In this document: positions 59,759-64,000 of the stretch, piece by piece
Numbering within the stretch: position 1 is the stretch's first letter
Layout: the number at the start of each line of letters is the position of its first letter
NCBI GenBank assembly: GCA_037447655.1
Contig: JBBHKE010001534.1
Location: 1-64,000, forward strand
Direction: 5' to 3'
DNA from: Zygnema cylindricum
Taxonomy: Eukaryota; Streptophyta; Zygnematophyceae; Zygnematales; Zygnemataceae
DNA: 64,000 nucleotides
The notes under the pieces: model-generated
What the model was told of the DNA's origin: nothing
The model's database searches: none
Seen by the model: only the letters and a program-made list of their open reading frames with translations
Translations under genes and position numbers: made by a program

Positions 59759-60640
59759 GGTTATGGGCCCACGCCCATGGCTACCCATATTGGATGAATC
59801 CTACTTACCCATATTTGATGGAACTGAATATTATGTTGAAGGAGTATTATGGAAAGCTACTTCAAGTTGAGGAAGGTGATGGATGTAGTGGATGGGACAT
59901 GTGTCGAAACATCGGTTGAATGGGAGGAGAAAAACCTAGAGTGCTTGAGGATCATCAAGCTATCTATGACTGAAAAATTTGTAATGATGTACCTTGATGC
60001 GAAGAGTGCAGCTGAATTGTGGAAGTGGTTAGAACTTATTATCAAAAGACTTCGGTGTATCACTGGATGATTAATGCCACAAAAATATTTGAGTATAAGT
60101 ATGTTGGAGGTAGCATGTTGAAATATTGCCTCACTTTGCAAAGATTGTTTGTAGAAAATGATATTGCAGGAGGAAATTTTACAAATGTTCAAAAGGCTCT
60201 CATGTTAATGAAAGGGTTACATAAGGAATATAGGTGTGTTTTTGATAGATTAAATCAAGTTGATAAAAAGGATTGGAACTTGCCTTTAGCAATCAGATTT
60301 GTTTTGGATGTAGAAGATGATAAAGAGGCTTTAAAAGATAGGGAACAAGTTTGAAGGTGTTAAATCACAGTTTCAAAAAAATAGAAAAAGTTTCAAATCA
60401 AAAAATTGTTTTTACTGTAATGATTTAGGACATACTTTTAGAGTATGTACATTATATAAAAGTGCATGTGTCACAAGGAATTTCAGAAACAGATGGGATG
60501 ACAATCGAGTTCGACCCCCTACACGAAGGGATACACTTCCAGTCGATGAATTTGTATACTTGCCGACTGTTGTTTTTCGAACACCAAAAATAGTGTGGAG
60601 AAAGTGGTGACAGAAAATGATTCGGTATTGTCAATTTTTC
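59732..60640 (+). pseudogene. Copia gag pseudogene
   Basis: It starts in the LTR, then reads PILDESYLPIFDGTEYYVEG before a frameshift. The UBN2-like gag core follows in two other frames: 59849-60070 (LRIIKLSMTEKFVMMYLDAK) and 60019-60354 (ALMLMKGLHKEYRCVFDRLN, a match in type to LLMRGLP in the 5-13 kb element). A complete CCHC zinc knuckle, CFYCNDLGHTFRVC, lies at about 60404-60446. At least two frameshifts; no protease beyond. Confidence 0.82.
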
Positions 60641-60899
60641 CGAGGACAGATTGGTGAGTGATAAAGATTTACAGGAGGAAGTGGTTAATGCAGTGAGGAT
60701 AGTTGGAGAGAGTGAAGGTCAATTGGAAGTGGAACTGAAAATAATTTGCATGAGGAGATTATTGTACTTAAAGAGATAGAGAGAAAAAAAGTGCTCAGAA
60801 AATTGAAGTAGGAGAGGAAGTTTATGATATTGGAAAAGAAAACAATAATTCAAAAATTGAGAAATACCAAAATTTAGTAAGAAAACAAACAAAAGAAGT

Positions 60900-61556
60900 A
60901 GAAGTCAAAGCGCACCGGCTGCCGCAGACGTGAGACAATCAAGAAAGAAGGGGGACAACCCTCTGCAAAAGATAGAGGTCAGATATGGGATTTGATCCAG
61001 TGACCTCTTGATGACCGCCGCACCAATAAGTGGTGCTCCTTATCCGGTAGGTCTTGTAAAAACAATACATATATATTGTGCGATATTTGTTTAAATATGT
61101 AAGGCGCAATATAATTCATTTAACTACTTACGGGACAAATTGAACATATAAATGTACGGGGTCGCACGAAAATCCGGACCGCACGAAAATTACGAAACGA
61201 CATTTAATTTTGACAGACCGAATCAAATGTCCAGATCAAATCGAACGGCTCACAAATGAGTTAGTGTACCGGAGTGAATTTTTTGGCGGTTTGCAGAGCA
61301 AATGTCGGCAGATGTCACGTGGCAAGATATGACTGGACAACGGATATTGCGGGGTGAGCAACTATGGCTCAGGAGCTGACACGCGTCAGCGGAGCAGTTA
61401 TGTCGTAATATGGCCATACAATAAGTACAGCGGTACCTGTACCTTTTTGTACCTTACAGTCTTGTGGTTGGCTGGGTACACTAGTAGTAGGCTTAAAGTA
61501 TTTTTCTATACGCTTCATATAAGCTTGACATTCTGTGAACCAATGGAGGTCACAGA
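60900..61556 (+). mobile_element. LTR fragment of copia lineage 2 in plus orientation (copy E)
   Basis: Opposite in orientation to copies A-D. It contains the family hairpin (60975-61007, GAGGTCA...TGACCTC around GGATTTGATCC), the GTACCTGTACC...TTTTTGTACC region (about 61433-61463), and at its end ATG GAG GTC ACA GAA TTA CA (from about 61543), the LTR-encoded gag start MEVTELQ. The start of the LTR is truncated near 60900. Confidence 0.65.
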
Positions 61557-61992
61557 ATTACAAGAAGCTCTCTCAACATTGAGATGAGGCGTGGCCACTT
61601 TTCAAGAAAGGTGGCTGAAGATGAAGTGGTAGGCGATTGAGATGTTGAAGTACCAAACTTCAAGATCATTCTCCTAGTTGTGGGAATTACTTCAGGTGAC
61701 ACTATCTTTAGTCCCAACCCCGAAGTCAACGTTGTCAACTTCTCCTTTTCTTTCCGTGAATGTGAGATAGTACTTTCTCCTTTATCATCCTCTTTTTCTG
61801 ACTCCCCATATCATGCTGGGAATCATAGTCCTCCAAATCTTCGTGGAGGTCTCAACGATGCTGATGGCCGCCCTACACGACTGCTTACAATACCCATAAT
61901 CTCTTCCCAAGAAGTGCTCCTCTCATCACCTTATTGCAGTAGATAAACCTTGTTCCATCAATGATGGGCACCCTAGAGGATGTGCCCATAAC
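61557..61992 (-). pseudogene. Gag remnant of a further copia lineage-2 element
   Basis: Reading down the minus strand from the primer site (GTTATGGGC, about 61984-61992): VMGTSSRVPIIDGTRFIY, then MRGALLGKRLWVL, paralleling the gag start of the 53-57 kb element (GALCKKRYWGIV). Stops interrupt it and the frame continues only weakly (LTSGLGLKIVSPEVIP) before meeting LTR fragment E in inverted orientation. Confidence 0.65.
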
Positions 61993-64000
61993 TTATTATT
62001 ATGTGACCTCCATTGGTACATTAAATATGAAGCTTACTATAAGCCTCTTGGATAATTTGAAATGCCTCTCTTTAGTTAAGAACAACAACCACCCTTGAAG
62101 GCAAATTCTCTGATTGCCTTCATCCTTGTGAAAGAGAGACTCCCTTGAGCCCAATGCAAAAAGAATTGCTCAAAACGCCTAACCAGGCGATTAATTATCA
62201 AGTGGTAAAAATGCCATTTTTTATACAAGCTCTTTCGGAGAGAGGCGTCTATCTACCAAAAACACTAATTCCTAAAACCCCTCTCTAAACCCTCTACAAC
62301 AGGTGTACGGGTCTAATCAAATGACTGTAGAGTACAGGAAGGTACTATTGTTTTATAAACCTTGAGTCCTCTCTATATCTTGCTACTATACTGCCATGCT
62401 GCGCTAAGTCTGACATCACAGCTGGAAACCTTGAGTACTCTACGCTTGTTGCTATGCTGCTATGCTGCGGTGATCTAACATCGCAGCTGCGCTGCTCTAA
62501 TATCACAGCTGCGCTGACAGATCATAGCAGTCATAGCAGTCACAGCAGTCATAGCAGTCACAGCACAGTCATAGCAGCTATAGCAGTCTGCGCAAGAAAG
62601 GTGTTCTAAACTTTAGTCAGTTTGTGTGAAGATAAATTGACGGGACATAATTTAGTGAGTATGCAACTCCAAAGAGAGTACACAGATTCGGTGCACTTAA
62701 GGCACACGTGTGGGTCTGTGAGAAAGTCAAGTTTGGTTGTTCCAGAAGAAAAGGAACAGTTTCATTTGAGGACCAAAGTTACACGTGGAGGTTCATTTTG
62801 AGTGATATAAGAATACGTGGAAAGCGGACGGAGTCGACCGTTATTTTGGAAAAGAAGTATTGACCGTACCGTCATTTCAGCGGACGAACTTTAACCGCGT
62901 ACTATTTCATTTCTAGCGGCAGTCTGATTAGTGTAAATATTTTGTGGGACTTATTTATGGGAAATATTTCGACGGTGGGACTTTGTTGATGAAGAGTAGT
63001 GTACCAATTGACCACGGTAGTTGTAGTACGGTGTCATTAACTATAGGCTCACTTGTATATATCGGATTTAGATTATTTTAGGAAAAGTATGATTTTTGTA
63101 TGGAAAACTGCGAAGCAGTTTCTGAGTGTTTTTGAATTGTAAGATCATTGTGATATTTTGGCATAACCTTGTGAAATTTTGCATGTTGCTTCCTTGATGT
63201 ATATTCTATATTGTGGCAATTTTGCAGACCTAGTGTGTGACTGGTTTGCTTAGGGCTTCATTGTGAAGATTGTCTTTTGTGGGATTTTGTGAGAGTTTCC
63301 TCTTTGCATATTTGATTGTCATGACAACTGCCGATGTTTCTTCATCTTCTTTAGTGGCACCAGTTGCCTCAAATCAACAGGTACCGCTGCCGATGTACTT
63401 CCGGTACGGCCATTGTACGACATGGCCATAGAGGAGACGCCCATCACCTTCGGACTTGCCTCCGGTTTTTCTCCAAATTCTCTAATCAAATGATGAGGAG
63501 CTCCGTGGCACTTGGTGACATAACGTCCGAAAACGACCAAAGTGACTATTCCGCAATGGCGGCTGGAATAAGAGCCGTCCGATGTTAACCGACATTCAAT
63601 ATAAGCCGTTCAAATTAGTCAACCGTGCGCCTACGAAATACTTTAACTAGTTCTATGTTACAGTTTTATAATTTCGTTAATCGGCTTAATCCAATCTGTA
63701 TTGGTTAATATAATTTTCACACCCTATATATCACAGCACTGGTCCTAGATGAAAGTACAACGCTACCGACTACCGGCTACTCTGACGGACTAGGATCAAA
63801 TCCTTGGTCCGTCAGCCTTTTTGCTAAAGACTGATCCACCTCCTTTCTTCTAGCTGCTTAGGCAGCCATGGCTTCATCTCTCTCTGCTAGTATTCAGTGA
63901 GTGCAACAAGTATGGCAATTGGGAGAGAGTGGAGCATAGGTGTCAATTAAGTCCCATCTATTTTTTTATATTTTGACCTAGAAAATATATTAAAACTCAG
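61993..64000 (-). repeat. LTR copy D, interrupted by a solo LTR, running to the window end
   Basis: Homologous to copies A-C: CCTCCATTGG start region, the AAACCCTCTA zone (62270-62300), GATGTACTTCCGGTACGG (63395 on), the hairpin (63782-63815) and the CCATGGCT...GACCTAGAAAATAT end region. It is split by an inserted solo LTR at 62346-63379. The final bases of the LTR lie beyond the window. It is the 5' LTR of the gag remnant at 61557-61992. Confidence 0.75.
62346..63379 (+). mobile_element. Solo LTR nested in LTR copy D
   Basis: 1034 bases flanked by perfect GGTAC duplications (62341-62345, 63380-63384); removing it and one copy restores the lineage-2 order GGAAGGTAC...CGATGTACTT. The start is TATTGTTTTATAAAC (TG mutated to TA), the end AATCAACA. 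Its 3' end encodes MTTADVSSSSLVAPVASNQ (ATG at 63321), matching the solo LTR at 8714-9495. An imperfect CATAGCAGTCACAGCAGT-type tandem array lies at about 62515-62595. Confidence 0.85.

Larger units (their letters stand above)
58576..60890 (+). mobile_element. Truncated copia element: 5' LTR plus gag
   Basis: The LTR (58576-59758) is followed directly by GGTTATGGGCCCA (59759-59771), an initiator-tRNA anticodon-type primer site, and gag remnants. Protease onward is absent; the sequence switches near 60900 to an LTR fragment of lineage 2 in the same orientation. It is the same family as the solo LTR at 6325-7593, so it supplies the internal sequence missing there. Confidence 0.85.

Noticed and set aside
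60960-61050. A tRNA-derived SINE (B-box-like sequence on the minus strand)
   Set aside because: The segment lies at the family hairpin position within LTR fragment E; no A-box/B-box pair with proper spacing or A-tail and duplication.
62510-62600. CRISPR-like array suggested by CATAGCAGTCACAGCAGT repeats
   Set aside because: Units are ~10 bases with no spacers, in a plant nuclear LTR; it is simple tandem repetition.

Overview
The window is nuclear DNA of a plant, most likely a non-flowering land plant or a close streptophyte relative. Two of its three intact genes are plant-type orthologues: a 21-exon FRIENDLY/CLU gene and a five-exon VAMP71-type R-SNARE. Both are recognisable but clearly diverged from the Arabidopsis proteins as I remember them. 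The third is an NYN + LOTUS/OST-HTH nuclease gene. The lineage cannot be fixed from sequence alone.

Layout. 1-20 kb is repeat territory: two large foldback (inverted-repeat) elements at about 0.8-2.4 and 3.1-5.1 kb, then a complete but dead Ty1/copia retrotransposon at 5107-13384 on the minus strand. Two solo LTRs of related families are nested inside it, each with a recognisable target-site duplication. AT-rich DNA follows, with a PIF/Harbinger-like MITE and purine-rich tracts. 20.2-35.2 kb holds the CLU gene (+), about 1665 aa, with a GC-AG intron and at least three MITE-like insertions in its introns. 36.4-37.8 kb holds a head-to-head pair of degenerate copies of an unrecognised coding element. 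38.9-43.0 kb holds the NYN/LOTUS gene (-), whose C-terminus is extremely acidic. 44.5-47.5 kb holds the VAMP71 gene (+). 48-51.9 kb holds two hAT-like MITEs, one Tc1/mariner-like MITE and a single arm of the 0.8-2.4 kb foldback family. 52-64 kb is a nest of copia elements and LTRs of a second lineage. Within it, at 57.4-58.6 kb on the minus strand, is a decayed C5-cytosine DNA methyltransferase.

Most notable. (1) The copia families here share an arrangement in which the LTR itself carries the gag start codon. Where internal sequence is present, the frame crosses a primer-binding site that looks complementary to the initiator-tRNA-Met anticodon region, so the site is translated as Val-Met-Gly. 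(2) The methyltransferase relic lies between LTR retroelements and has Ser in place of the catalytic Cys. (3) LTRs of the second lineage share a hairpin whose outer stem appears to change in compensating pairs. (4) One copia copy is an in-frame gag-RNase H deletion fusion.

The three intact genes are unrelated housekeeping-type genes (mitochondrial distribution, RNA metabolism probably in an organelle, vacuolar membrane fusion) and do not form a functional cluster. Coordinates of exons, LTR ends and target duplications were read by eye from consensus signals and reading-frame continuity.
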